A stretch of 64,000 nucleotides of DNA. Origin: Streptomyces sp. NBC_01497. GTDB lineage: Bacteria; Actinomycetota; Actinomycetes; Streptomycetales; Streptomycetaceae. Below, piece after piece: positions 34,405 through 42,625 of the stretch. The notes below the pieces were generated by a model. It saw nothing but the letters and a program-made list of their open reading frames with translations, had not been told where the DNA came from and made no database searches. The DNA lies in NCBI RefSeq assembly GCF_036250695.1, contig NZ_CP109427.1, positions 1,550,001 to 1,614,000 of the forward strand, given 5' to 3'. The translations under genes and the position numbers were made by a program. The stretch's first letter is position 1. Each line of letters starts with the position of its first letter.

Positions 34405-34463
34405 CTGGTTCTCACTCTCTTACACCGGGGACCCGGTACGCCAGGGTTGCAGGAGGTTGCAGC

Positions 34464-34589
34464 GTGACGGGCCGCTCCGGCCTTCCCGGGGCGCGGGGCG
34501 GTCGGCGCCGCGCCGAGCGCTCCCGGCCACGTCGACCGTCGCACAGGGCCGGCCACGTCCACCGTCGCACAGGGAACGGGAACCGATGA
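34464..34589 (+). CDS. Candidate upstream ORF overlapping the GAF regulator start (41 aa)
   Basis: GTG 34464 is preceded by AGGAGG with about 8 nt spacing. The 41-codon ORF is very Arg-rich (for example GARGGRRRAERSRPRRP) and ends in a TGA that overlaps the next gene's ATG (ATGA at 34586-34589). It runs through a 26-bp tandem repeat. The overlap is typical of translational coupling, but the composition is not that of a normal protein, so it may be a regulatory uORF or chance. Confidence 0.35.
   Translation: MTGRSGLPGARGGRRRAERSRPRRPSHRAGHVHRRTGNGNR
34523..34574. repeat. 26-bp tandem duplication
   Basis: Two adjacent copies of a 26-bp unit starting CCGGCCACGTC and ending TCGCACAGGG, differing at one base (G or C after ACGTC). 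They lie immediately before the GAF regulator start codon and contain its ribosome-site region. Confidence 0.9.
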
Positions 34590-35878
34590 AGGACGTACCG
34601 CTCGACCTCGCCCGGCTCGTCGCCCAGGACGCCGACCGGGCGATGCGCCTGCTGCACCGGGTGCGGGACGCGGCGCTCGCCGGCGAACGTCCGCCGGTGG
34701 CACCCCGGCCCGAGATAGGCGCCTCGTGGGAGCGCATGGCGCGGCTCGCGGTGCGGCCCGACCGGCAGGGTGAGCGGGCCGCGGTGGGGCTGGCCGAGCT
34801 GGAGCACCGCAGGCGTTCCACGGTGCTCGGGGACGCGCTGCCGGCCGTCGCGGAGGCGCTGACGGCGTTCGCGGACGCCTCGTCGCAGATCGTCGCGATC
34901 ACCGACGACGAGGGGACGGTGCTGTGGCGCTCCGGCGACGCCGCCGTGCTGCGCAGGGCGGAGGCGATCCGGCTGGTGGACGGCGCCGTCTGGGGCGAGC
35001 ACGCCACGGGCACCAACGCGATCGGCACGGCCCTCGCGGCGGGCAGGCCCTTGCAGGTGCACGCGGCGGAACACTTCGTCGGCGAGCTGAACACCTGGAC
35101 CTGCGCGGCGGCGCCGGTGCGCGACCCGCGGGACGGCCGGCTGCTCGGCACGGTGGACGTGTCGGGTCCGGCGCGCGGCTTTCATCCTTCGACGCTGCCG
35201 CTGGTGACGTCGGTGGCCCGCGTCGCGGAGTCCGAGCTGCGGGAGGGGCACCGGCGGGCGGTCGAGCGGCTGCGGTCGGTGGCGGCGCCGGTGCTGTGCC
35301 GGATACCGGGCCGGGCGATCGTGGTGGACCCGCACGGCTGGACCGCGGCGGTCACCGGCATGGCGCCACCGGAGCGGATCGCGCTGCCGAAGTCGCTCGG
35401 CGCGGGAGGGCTGTGGCACGCGTCGCTCGGCAGATGCACGGTGGAGCCGCTGCCGGGCGGCTGGCTGCTCCATGTGGACGGCGAGGGGCCCGGTGCGGCG
35501 CGGGCGAGCCGGGTGGTGCTGGACGTGAGCGCGCCGCGCCGGCCCTCGCTGCTGCTGTCGGGGCCGTCGGGAAGCTGGCGGCAGGAGCTCAGCCCGCGCC
35601 ACGCGGAGCTGCTGTACGTGCTGGCGGTGCGCCGTTCGGGGCGCACCGCGGCGGAGCTCGCCGCGGACGTGTTCGGCGACGCCACGCGCACGGTGACGGT
35701 ACGGGCGGAGATGTCACGGGTGCGCAGGCACCTGTCGGGGCTGCTCGACCACCGGCCCTACCGGTTCCGGGAGGAGGTCGAGGTGGAGGTCGTCTCCCCG
35801 GCGGATCCGCTGGATCTGCTGCCCCACTCGAAGGCGCCCGCCGTGCTGGCGGCGCGACGTGATTGGCTTGCGCCATGA
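34586..35878 (+). CDS. GAF domain transcriptional regulator with C-terminal HTH (AcoR-like N-terminus)
   Basis: A 430-residue regulator. Residues about 80-210 form a GAF sensor domain containing GAVWGEHATGTNAIGTALAA and FVGELNTWTCAAAPVRDPRDG, the pattern seen in AcoR-type activators. There is no sigma-54 AAA domain; instead the C-terminus has a winged-helix segment (LSPRHAELLYVLAVRRSGRT, then AELAADVFGDATRTVTVRAE). Streptomyces proteins of this type often sit next to aldehyde or alcohol dehydrogenase genes; here none is adjacent. ATG 34586 is used. The following acetyltransferase overlaps it by four bases, so the two form an operon. Confidence 0.85.
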   Translation: MKDVPLDLARLVAQDADRAMRLLHRVRDAALAGERPPVAPRPEIGASWERMARLAVRPDRQGERAAVGLAELEHRRRSTVLGDALPAVAEALTAFADASSQIVAITDDEGTVLWRSGDAAVLRRAEAIRLVDGAVWGEHATGTNAIGTALAAGRPLQVHAAEHFVGELNTWTCAAAPVRDPRDGRLLGTVDVSGPARGFHPSTLPLVTSVARVAESELREGHRRAVERLRSVAAPVLCRIPGRAIVVDPHGWTAAVTGMAPPERIALPKSLGAGGLWHASLGRCTVEPLPGGWLLHVDGEGPGAARASRVVLDVSAPRRPSLLLSGPSGSWRQELSPRHAELLYVLAVRRSGRTAAELAADVFGDATRTVTVRAEMSRVRRHLSGLLDHRPYRFREEVEVEVVSPADPLDLLPHSKAPAVLAARRDWLAP

Positions 35879-36462
35879 GCACGATCACCGTGACCACCTG
35901 GTCCCTGCGGCAGACCTCCCCGGCCGACCTGCGGCCCGCCGCCGAGCCCGCCGGCGCTGTGGTGATCACCCGGGCGGCGGTCGTGTCGCCCGAGTTCAGC
36001 CGTTTCCTGTACACGGCCGTCGGCGGCGACGTGCGCTGGACGGACCGGCTCGGCCTCGGATACGAGCAGTGGCGGGCCCTGCTCGCGGCGCCGGGCGTGG
36101 AGACGTGGGTCGCGTACGAGGACGGGACGCCGGCGGGGTACGCGGAGCTGGCGGCGGGTGCGGACGGCTCTGTGGAGATCGTCTATTTCGGACTGCTGCC
36201 GGCGTTCCGGGGCCGGGGCATCGGCGGGCACCTGCTGTCTCGCGCGGCGGAGCGGGCCTGGGACCTGGGCGATCGGTGGCCGGACCTCGCGCCGACCCGG
36301 ACCGTGTGGCTGCACACCTGCTCGAAGGACGGGCCGCACGCGATGGACAACTACGTGCGGCGGGGGTTCACGGTGTTCGACACGAAGGTGGAAGAGGAAC
36401 CCGAGGTGGCGGCCCCCGGCCCCTGGCCGGGCGCTTTGGCAATACCTGGGAGCCAGTCGTGA
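35875..36462 (+). CDS. GNAT family N-acetyltransferase
   Basis: A 195-residue acetyltransferase. The acetyl-CoA pyrophosphate loop is LLPAFRGRGIGGHLLSRA, preceded by the strand VEIVYFG and followed by RTVWLHTCSKDGPHAMDNYV and RRGFTVFDT, the late GNAT motif. ATG 35875 overlaps the TGA of the preceding regulator (ATGA), which fixes the start and implies translational coupling. The substrate is unknown. The next gene downstream is the cysteine operon with its own leader, so this is the last gene of its operon. Confidence 0.87.
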   Translation: MSTITVTTWSLRQTSPADLRPAAEPAGAVVITRAAVVSPEFSRFLYTAVGGDVRWTDRLGLGYEQWRALLAAPGVETWVAYEDGTPAGYAELAAGADGSVEIVYFGLLPAFRGRGIGGHLLSRAAERAWDLGDRWPDLAPTRTVWLHTCSKDGPHAMDNYVRRGFTVFDTKVEEEPEVAAPGPWPGALAIPGSQS

Positions 36463-36489
36463 CGGACGCCACATCGTCTCACTGATCGA

Positions 36490-36509
36490 GACGACTTCGT
36501 CCACATAAT
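36490..36509 (+). promoter_or_regulatory. Candidate promoter/operator of the sulfate assimilation operon
   Basis: CATAAT (36504-36509) is the best -10 match in the gap. A small dyad GACGA-CT-TCGTC (36490-36501) lies in the spacer. No good -35 is visible, so an activator or alternative sigma factor may be needed. Confidence 0.4.
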
Positions 36510-36554
36510 GGATAACGGTGGACTCCCCGGATTGCGCCATGACACGCTTTCTCC

Positions 36555-36638
36555 ATGTCTCGTGCTGGTATTGCCCTGGTGAGTCGGCGACACGTCGATC
36601 TCGGCCGCATGTCCAGCGCCATGTGTTCGGCGAGCTGA
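36555..36638 (+). CDS. Putative cysteine-type leader peptide of the sulfate assimilation operon (27 aa)
   Basis: A 27-codon ORF containing VSRRHVDLGRMSSAMC. The R-x-HVDL-x-R-x-x-SA-x-C pattern is the conserved core of the short putative leader peptides found upstream of sulfite/nitrite reductase and other sulfur genes in Streptomyces (recalled family, not searched). It ends 117 nt before the sulfite reductase start. The single late Cys codon (TGT) after a Met/Ser run suggests that ribosome behaviour at cysteine limitation reports sulfur status to the operon. ATG 36555 has only a weak ribosome site, but the peptide pattern makes it convincing. Confidence 0.8.
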   Translation: MSRAGIALVSRRHVDLGRMSSAMCSAS

Positions 36639-36755
36639 GAGTCCCAGCGCACCCGTTCCGAGCTCCACGTCTGTTCCCCAGCCGCGCACCGCAGCGCACC
36701 GCGCACGTGTGCGGCTGTGAGCCGCCCTCCTGCAGTCCCGAAGGACGTAATCGCC

Positions 36756-38453
36756 ATGGCCGCCACGCCGGAAAAGCCTGTTCCCGAACGTCCACGCCGC
36801 AAGGTGAGCCGTCACCGCGGTGAGGGCCAGTGGGCCAAGGGCCACTTCACTCCGCTCAACGGCAACGAGCAGAGCAAGAAGGACGACGACGGTCTCAACG
36901 TGCGGACACGCATTGAGACGATCTACGCCCGCGCGGGCTTCGACTCCATCGACCCGGCGGACCTGCGCGGCCGGATGCGCTGGTGGGGCCTGTACACCCA
37001 GCGCAAGCCCGGGATCGACGGCGGCAAGACCGCGATCCTGGAGCCGGAGGAGCTGGACGACCGCTACTTCATGATGCGGGTCAGGATCGACGGCGGGCGG
37101 CTGACGACCGGGCAACTGCGCGTCATCGGCGGTATCTCCGAGGAGTTCGCGCGCGGCACGGCGGACATCACCGACCGGCAGAACATCCAGCTGCACTGGA
37201 TCGACATCGAAAACGTCCCGGAGATCTGGCGCCGCCTCGAAGGGGTCGGGCTGTCCACGACCGAGGCGTGCGGCGACGTGCCCCGTGTGATCATCGGCTC
37301 CCCGGTCGCCGGGGTCGCCGACGACGAGATCATCGACGGCACGCCCGCGATCGACGAGATCACCGAGAGGTACATCGGCTCCAAGGAGTTCTCGAACCTC
37401 CCCCGGAAGTTCAAGACCGCGATCTCCGGCTCGCCCGCCCTCGACGTGGTGCACGAGATCAACGACATCGCCTTCGTCGGCGTCGAGCACCCGGAGCACG
37501 GGCCCGGCTTCGACCTCTGGGTCGGCGGCGGCCTGTCCACCAACCCGAAGATCGGGGTGCGCCTCGGCGCCTGGGTGCCGCTCGACGAGGTGCACGAGGT
37601 GTGGGCCGGCGTCGTCGGGATCTTCCGCGACTACGGCTACCGCCGGTTGCGCACGCGCGCCCGCTTGAAGTTCCTCGTGGCGGACTGGGGCCCGCAGGAG
37701 TTCCGCCGGGTCCTGCAGGAGGAGTACCTGAAGCGGGAGCTGATCGACGGCCCGCCGCCGGCCGAGCCGCTGACGCGGTGGCGCGACCACCTCGGTGTGC
37801 ACCGGCAGCGGGACGGCCGGTTCTACGTGGGCTTCGCCCCGCGCGTGGGCCGCGTCGACGGCGCGACGCTGACGAAAGTCGCCGAACTGGCCGCCGAGCA
37901 CGGCTCGGACCGCCTGCGCACCACCGTCGAGCAGAAGATGCTCATCCTCGACGTGGCCGAGGACCGCGTGGAGTCGCTGATCGAGGGGCTCTCGGCGATC
38001 GGCCTCGAAGCCCGGCCCTCTTCGTTCCGGCGCGGTGTGATGGCCTGCACCGGCATCGAGTTCTGCAAGCTCGCGATCGTCGAGACGAAGCAGCGCGGCG
38101 CCGACCTCATCGACGAACTGGAGCGCAGGCTCCCGGACTTCGACGAGCCCATCAGCATCAACCTCAACGGCTGCCCCAACGCGTGCGCCCGTATCCAGGT
38201 CGCCGACATCGGGCTCAAGGGCCAGCTGGTCCTGGACGACGAGGGCAACCAGGTGGAGGGCTACCAGGTGCACCTGGGCGGCGCGCTCGGCCTGGAGGCC
38301 GGCTTCGGCCGCAAGGTGCGCGGCCTGAAGGTCACCGCCGACGAACTGCCCGACTACGTCGAGCGCGTCCTGACCCGCTTCGAGAAGGAGCGCGAGAGCG
38401 GTGAGCGCTTCGCGACCTGGGCGGCACGGGCCGGCGAGGAAGCGCTGTCGTGA
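36756..38453 (+). CDS. Ferredoxin-dependent assimilatory sulfite reductase (nitrite/sulfite reductase family)
   Basis: A 565-residue siroheme and [4Fe-4S] enzyme reducing sulfite to sulfide with six electrons from ferredoxin. Cluster ligands are Cys431 and Cys437 (ACTGIEFCKL) and Cys473 and Cys477 (NGCPNAC), the CX5C...CX3C signature. Two homologous halves each carry a siroheme-binding parachute domain (RIDGGRLTTGQLRVIGGISE, FYVGFAPRVGRV). GLYTQRKPG and EACGD match the segments bearing the Tyr-Cys crosslink of mycobacterial NirA-type sulfite reductases, which favours sulfite over nitrite, as does the operon context. GAAGGA lies about 10 nt before ATG 36756. It is the first structural gene of the operon behind the leader peptide. 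Confidence 0.93.
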   Translation: MAATPEKPVPERPRRKVSRHRGEGQWAKGHFTPLNGNEQSKKDDDGLNVRTRIETIYARAGFDSIDPADLRGRMRWWGLYTQRKPGIDGGKTAILEPEELDDRYFMMRVRIDGGRLTTGQLRVIGGISEEFARGTADITDRQNIQLHWIDIENVPEIWRRLEGVGLSTTEACGDVPRVIIGSPVAGVADDEIIDGTPAIDEITERYIGSKEFSNLPRKFKTAISGSPALDVVHEINDIAFVGVEHPEHGPGFDLWVGGGLSTNPKIGVRLGAWVPLDEVHEVWAGVVGIFRDYGYRRLRTRARLKFLVADWGPQEFRRVLQEEYLKRELIDGPPPAEPLTRWRDHLGVHRQRDGRFYVGFAPRVGRVDGATLTKVAELAAEHGSDRLRTTVEQKMLILDVAEDRVESLIEGLSAIGLEARPSSFRRGVMACTGIEFCKLAIVETKQRGADLIDELERRLPDFDEPISINLNGCPNACARIQVADIGLKGQLVLDDEGNQVEGYQVHLGGALGLEAGFGRKVRGLKVTADELPDYVERVLTRFEKERESGERFATWAARAGEEALS

Positions 38454-38541
38454 CGGCCGCCACCGCGTCCGCCGCGACGGCAGGACGAACGGCCCACCGG
38501 CGGAGCCCTTCCGGCGGCGGCCGGCCGGAAGGGCAGGAGCG

Positions 38542-38718
38542 ATGAGCGAACGCGCCGCACCCTTCTACTGCCCCTACTGCGGCGACGAGGACCTGCGCCC
38601 GAGCGAACAGCGCCACGGAGCCTGGGAATGCGCGGCCTGCAACCGGGCCTTCCACCTCACGTTCCTCGGGCTGCTCGCCCGTGGAGCGCCACGGAGTGAC
38701 GGAGGGGAAGAGATATGA
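38542..38718 (+). CDS. Small four-Cys zinc-ribbon-like protein in the cys operon
   Basis: A 58-residue protein with two CxxC pairs: Cys10/Cys13 in FYCPYCGDEDLRP and Cys30/Cys33 in WECAACNRAF. The spacing fits a zinc ribbon or rubredoxin-like metal site. The rest, HLTFLGLLARG, is a short helix. Homologues occur at the same place in Streptomyces sulfur operons and are often mis-named insertion element proteins; nothing transposase-like is present. The stop overlaps the cysH start by four bases (ATGA), so it is translated with cysH. A role in metal/sulfur handling for the adjacent Fe-S enzymes is inference. Confidence 0.85.
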   Translation: MSERAAPFYCPYCGDEDLRPSEQRHGAWECAACNRAFHLTFLGLLARGAPRSDGGEEI

Positions 38719-39416
38719 CGACTCTGACCGGCACCGACCGGCTGAGGGCCCTCGCCGAACGCGCGGGCCGCGACCTTGAGGACGCGTCCGCGCCGGACAT
38801 CCTGGCCTGGGCGGCCGAGACCTTCGGCAGCCGCTGGTGCGTCACCTCCTCGATGGAGGACGCCGTCGTCGCGCATCTGGCGTCCCGTGCGATGCCGGGC
38901 GTCGACGTGGTCTTCCTCGACACGGGCTACCACTTCCCGGAGACCATCGGCACCCGGGACGCGGTGGCCGAGGTGATGGACGTGAACGTCATCACCCTGA
39001 CGCCCACGAGGACCGTCGCCGAACAGGACGCCGAGCACGGGCCGAAGCTGCACGACCGCGACCCCGACCTGTGCTGCGCGCTGCGCAAGGTGGCGCCGCT
39101 GAACGAGGGCCTCGCGGGCTACGACGCGTGGGCCACCGGGCTGCGCCGCGACGAGTCGCCCACCCGGGCGGGCACACCGGTCGTCAGCTTCGACGAGAAG
39201 CGGGGGAAGGTGAAGATCGCCCCCATCGCCCGCTGGTCACAGGAAGACGTGGAACAGTACGTGACGGAGCACGGGGTCCTCACGAACCCGCTGCTCATGG
39301 ACGGTTACGGGTCGGTCGGCTGCGCGCCCTGCACCCGCCGTCTGCTGGCCGGCGAGGACGGCCGCGCCGGACGCTGGGCAGGACTCGGCAAGACGGAATG
39401 CGGCATCCACGTATGA
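38715..39416 (+). CDS. cysH: Phosphoadenylyl/adenylyl-sulfate reductase
   Basis: A 233-residue thioredoxin-dependent reductase producing sulfite. The PP-loop-type nucleotide site is near SSMEDAVVAHL, and FLDTGYHFPET follows. Catalytic Cys229 is in the C-terminal ECGIHV. Cys120-Cys121 (DLCCALRK) and Cys203/Cys206 (GCAPCTR) are the four ligands of the [4Fe-4S] cluster found in APS-type reductases, so APS is the likely substrate even though an APS kinase gene follows. The start overlaps the small Cys protein (ATGA). Confidence 0.93.
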   Translation: MTTLTGTDRLRALAERAGRDLEDASAPDILAWAAETFGSRWCVTSSMEDAVVAHLASRAMPGVDVVFLDTGYHFPETIGTRDAVAEVMDVNVITLTPTRTVAEQDAEHGPKLHDRDPDLCCALRKVAPLNEGLAGYDAWATGLRRDESPTRAGTPVVSFDEKRGKVKIAPIARWSQEDVEQYVTEHGVLTNPLLMDGYGSVGCAPCTRRLLAGEDGRAGRWAGLGKTECGIHV

Positions 39417-39535
39417 CCGGCGACCGCGTCGGCGGCCGGGCGGACGATCACACAGACGGCGGCACGGGCACGGGCACCGGCACGGGCACCACCGGCCACC
39501 GCACGGACGACACCGACGACGATCAGGAGAACCAG

Positions 39536-40081
39536 TTGAGCGTGACGGACCAGGGCGCCACGGTCTGGCTCACCGGACTGCCGAGCGCGGGCAAGACCAC
39601 CATCGCGCGGGAACTCGCGGGGCGGCTGCGCGCACAGGGCCACCGCGTCGAGGTCCTGGACGGCGACGAGATCCGGGAGTTCCTCTCCGCGGGCCTCGGG
39701 TTCAGCCGCGAGGACCGGCACACCAATGTGCAGCGCATCGGGTTCGTCGCCCAACTGCTCGCGTCCCACGGCGTGAAGGCGCTCGTACCCGTGATCGCGC
39801 CGTACGCGGACAGCCGCGAGGCCGTCCGCAAACGGCACGCGAACGAGGGCACCACCTACCTGGAGGTGCACGTCGCGACTCCCGTCGACGTGTGCAGCGC
39901 CCGGGACGTGAAGGGCCTGTACGCGAAGCAGGCGGCCGGCGAGATCTCGGGCCTGACCGGGGTGGACGACCCCTACGAGGAGCCCGCGGCACCCGACCTG
40001 CGGATCGAGTCGCACACCCAGTCCGTGCAGGAGTCGGCGACGGCGCTGCACGGGCTGCTCACCGAAAGGGGTCTCGCGTGA
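39536..40081 (+). CDS. cysC: Adenylyl-sulfate kinase
   Basis: A 181-residue APS kinase forming PAPS. The Walker A motif is GLPSAGKTT. LDGDEIREFLSAGLGFSRED and RTNVQRIGF-like HTNVQRIGF are the APS-binding segments, and KGLYAKQAAGEISGLTGVDD is the mobile lid. TTG 39536 is chosen because AGGAGA lies 5 nt upstream and the length then fits the family. The alternative ATG 39413 overlaps the cysH stop but would add 41 low-complexity Gly/Thr/Asp residues (TGTGTGTGTTG). With a Cys-rich APS-type reductase alongside, PAPS may serve sulfotransferases instead of assimilation. Confidence 0.9.
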   Translation: MSVTDQGATVWLTGLPSAGKTTIARELAGRLRAQGHRVEVLDGDEIREFLSAGLGFSREDRHTNVQRIGFVAQLLASHGVKALVPVIAPYADSREAVRKRHANEGTTYLEVHVATPVDVCSARDVKGLYAKQAAGEISGLTGVDDPYEEPAAPDLRIESHTQSVQESATALHGLLTERGLA

Positions 40082-41016
40082 CGACGACCGTCAAAGACGT
40101 CGAGGAAGGCACCGACGCGCCGTACGCGCTCAGCCACCTGGACGCGCTGGAATCCGAGGCGGTGCACATCTTCCGCGAGGTGGCGGGCGAGTTCGAGCGG
40201 CCGGTGATCCTCTTCTCCGGCGGCAAGGACTCGATCGTCATGCTGCACCTGGCGCTGAAGGCGTTCACACCGGCGCCCGTGCCGTTCTCGCTGCTGCACG
40301 TCGACACCGGGCACAACTTCCCCGAGGTGATGGACTTCCGGGACCGGGTCGTCGCCGAGCACGGGCTGCGGCTGCACGTCGCCTCCGTGCAGGAGTACAT
40401 CGACGCGGGCACCCTGCGCGAGCGGCCCGACGGCACCCGCAACCCGTTGCAGACCCTGCCCCTGACCGACCGGATCCGCTCCGAGCGGTTCGACGCGGTG
40501 TTCGGCGGCGGCCGGCGCGACGAGGAGAAGGCCCGCGCCAAGGAGCGGGTGTTCTCCCTGCGGGACGAGTTCTCGCAGTGGGATCCGCGCCGCCAGCGGC
40601 CCGAGTTGTGGCAGCTGTACAACGGCCGGCACGCGGCGGGCGAGCATGTGCGGGTCTTCCCGTTGTCCAACTGGACCGAGCTGGACGTGTGGCAGTACAT
40701 CGCCCGTGAGCGGATCGCCCTGCCGGACATCTACTTCGCGCACGAGCGCGAGGTGTTCAACCGCGGCGGCATGTGGCTGACGGCGGGCGAGTGGGGCGGC
40801 CCCGGGGACGACGAGTCAGTCGAGCGGCGCACGGTGCGCTACCGCACGGTCGGCGACATGTCCTGCACGGGCGCCGTCGACTCGCACGCGGGCACGCTGG
40901 ACGACGTGATCGCCGAGATCGCCACCGCGCGGCTCACCGAGCGGGGCGCGACCCGCGCCGACGACAAGCTGTCCGAGGCGGCCATGGAAGACCGCAAGCG
41001 CGAGGGGTACTTCTAA
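40078..41016 (+). CDS. cysD: Sulfate adenylyltransferase subunit 2
   Basis: A 312-residue ATP sulfurylase catalytic subunit that makes APS from sulfate and ATP. The PP-loop is ILFSGGKDSIVML, followed by LLHVDTGHNFPEVMDFRDR, VFGGGRRDEEKARAKERVFS and FPLSNWTELDVWQYI, all standard for CysD. The C-terminal DRKREGYF is the family's usual end. GTG 40078 overlaps the cysC stop (GTGA) with GAAAGG upstream, so it is translationally coupled. It works as a heterodimer with CysN, the next gene. Confidence 0.95.
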   Translation: MTTTVKDVEEGTDAPYALSHLDALESEAVHIFREVAGEFERPVILFSGGKDSIVMLHLALKAFTPAPVPFSLLHVDTGHNFPEVMDFRDRVVAEHGLRLHVASVQEYIDAGTLRERPDGTRNPLQTLPLTDRIRSERFDAVFGGGRRDEEKARAKERVFSLRDEFSQWDPRRQRPELWQLYNGRHAAGEHVRVFPLSNWTELDVWQYIARERIALPDIYFAHEREVFNRGGMWLTAGEWGGPGDDESVERRTVRYRTVGDMSCTGAVDSHAGTLDDVIAEIATARLTERGATRADDKLSEAAMEDRKREGYF

Positions 41017-41018
41017 CC

Positions 41019-42380
41019 ATGACCACTGCCACGGAACAGTTCGCGGAGCAGCTGTCGGCGACGACGCTGCTGCGCTTCGCCACCGCGGGCTCCGTCGACG
41101 ACGGCAAATCCACCCTCGTCGGGCGGCTGCTGCACGACTCGAAGTCGATCCTGAGCGACCAGCTGGAGGCCGTGGAGCACGCGTCCCGCAGCCGCGGGCA
41201 GGAGGCGCCGGACCTGGCGCTGCTCACGGACGGGCTGCGGGCCGAGCGCGAGCAGGGCATCACCATCGACGTCGCGTACCGCTACTTCGCCACCACCCGG
41301 CGGCGGTTCATCCTCGCCGACACCCCGGGGCATGTGCAGTACACCCGCAACATGGTGACCGGCGCGTCCACCGCGGAGCTGGCCGTCGTCCTGGTGGACG
41401 CGCGCAACGGCGTGGTGGAGCAGACCCGCAGGCACGCGGCGCTCGCCGCGCTGCTGCGGGTGCCCCATGTGGTGCTGGCCGTCAACAAGATGGACCTGGT
41501 CGACTACGCGGAGCCGGTGTTCGCGCGGATCGCCGCCGAATTCACCGCGTACGCCGGGTCGTTGGGCGTGCCGGAGGTGACGGCGATTCCGATATCCGCC
41601 CTCGCGGGCGACAACGTCGTCGAGCCGTCTGCGCACATGGACTGGTACGGCGGCCCGACCGTCCTCGAACACCTGGAGACGGTCCCGGTCAGCCACGACC
41701 TCGCGGACTGCCCGGCCCGCTTCCCCGTGCAGTACGTGATCCGTCCGCAGTCGCCCGAGCACCCCGACTACCGGGGCTACGCGGGCCAGATCGCGTCCGG
41801 TGTGCTGCGCGTGGGTGACGCCGTGACGGTGCTGCCGTCCGGCCGGTCCTCGACCATCGAGGGCATCGACGCGCTCGGCGAGAGTGTGAGCGTGGCCTGG
41901 GCGCCGCAGTCGGTGACGCTGCGGCTCGCGGACGACCTGGACGTGTCGCGGGGGGACCTGATCGCCCCGGCGGCGACGGCGCCCGGCACGGTACGCGACG
42001 TCGAGGCGACGGTGTGCCACGTGGCGGACCGGCCGCTGACGGTGGGTCAGCGGGTGCTGCTGAAGCACACCACACGCACGGTGAAGGCGATCGTGTCGGA
42101 CATTCCCTCGCGGCTGACGCTCGCGGACCTGTCCCAGCATCCGGCGCCGGGGCAGCTCGTCGCGAACGACATCGGCCGCGTCGTGGTGCGCACGGCCGAA
42201 CCGCTGGCCCTCGACGCGTACGCCGACTCCCGCCGTACCGGATCGTTCCTCCTGATCGACCCGGCCGACGGCACCACACTGAGCGCCGGCATGGCAGGCT
42301 CCGCCTTCGCGGAGAAGGCCGCCGAGGCGGCGGCCGAGACGGCCGACGGGGCCGCGGACGACGAGGGCTGGGACTTCTGA
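41019..42380 (+). CDS. cysN: Sulfate adenylyltransferase subunit 1 (GTPase)
   Basis: A 453-residue EF-Tu-like GTPase that drives APS synthesis by CysD. G motifs: GSVDDGKST (G1), DTPGHVQYTRNM (G3), NKMDLVDY (G4). REQGITIDVAYRYF is switch I. Beta-barrel domains follow (FPVQYVIRPQSPEHPDYRGY). The C-terminal 40 residues are an Ala/Glu-rich tail without the fused APS kinase seen in some bacteria, consistent with the separate cysC. ATG 41019 begins 2 nt after cysD. Confidence 0.95.
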   Translation: MTTATEQFAEQLSATTLLRFATAGSVDDGKSTLVGRLLHDSKSILSDQLEAVEHASRSRGQEAPDLALLTDGLRAEREQGITIDVAYRYFATTRRRFILADTPGHVQYTRNMVTGASTAELAVVLVDARNGVVEQTRRHAALAALLRVPHVVLAVNKMDLVDYAEPVFARIAAEFTAYAGSLGVPEVTAIPISALAGDNVVEPSAHMDWYGGPTVLEHLETVPVSHDLADCPARFPVQYVIRPQSPEHPDYRGYAGQIASGVLRVGDAVTVLPSGRSSTIEGIDALGESVSVAWAPQSVTLRLADDLDVSRGDLIAPAATAPGTVRDVEATVCHVADRPLTVGQRVLLKHTTRTVKAIVSDIPSRLTLADLSQHPAPGQLVANDIGRVVVRTAEPLALDAYADSRRTGSFLLIDPADGTTLSAGMAGSAFAEKAAEAAAETADGAADDEGWDF

Positions 42381-42490
42381 TGTCCACAGGACTGCGCAAC
42401 GTCTACGCGACGTTCGCGAAGGAGGGCGGCCGGGTGGGCAGTGGCGCGCTCGGGGCCGGAACCGGCGGTGTGTCGCGATGTGTGCGATGA
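42380..42490 (+). CDS. Possible 36-aa ORF after cysN
   Basis: ATG 42380 overlaps the cysN stop (TGATG) and opens a 36-codon frame beginning MSTGLRNVYATFAKEGG and ending SRCVR. The overlap suggests coupling, and the first 17 residues are protein-like, but there is no recognised family. It could be a remnant or a leader for the transporter genes downstream. Confidence 0.25.
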   Translation: MSTGLRNVYATFAKEGGRVGSGALGAGTGGVSRCVR

Positions 42491-42625
42491 CGTACGCGCA
42501 CCGCTCGCGCGCCCACGCCCCCCACTTGTCCTGTCCGCACCGACCTCCATCAGCCGATGTACCGGCCGCGCCCCCGTGATCACCGAGGGTGCCTGTGCCG
42601 GGCCACCGAGAGGACCAGCCTCCCG

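Noticed and set aside
34273..34467. 64-aa ORF after the AidB-like gene
   Set aside because: It overlaps the terminator hairpin and has no ribosome site or recognisable sequence.
39455..39500. GGGCAC/GGCACC repeats as a CRISPR or satellite
   Set aside because: Only simple short-period repeats without spacers; they are a low-complexity coding or intergenic tract.
42478..42579. 33-codon ORF (MCAMTYAHRS...) before the ABC lipoprotein as a second cysteine leader
   Set aside because: It has Cys and His codons but lacks the HVDL core, has no ribosome site and lies within a GC-rich junk-like frame.
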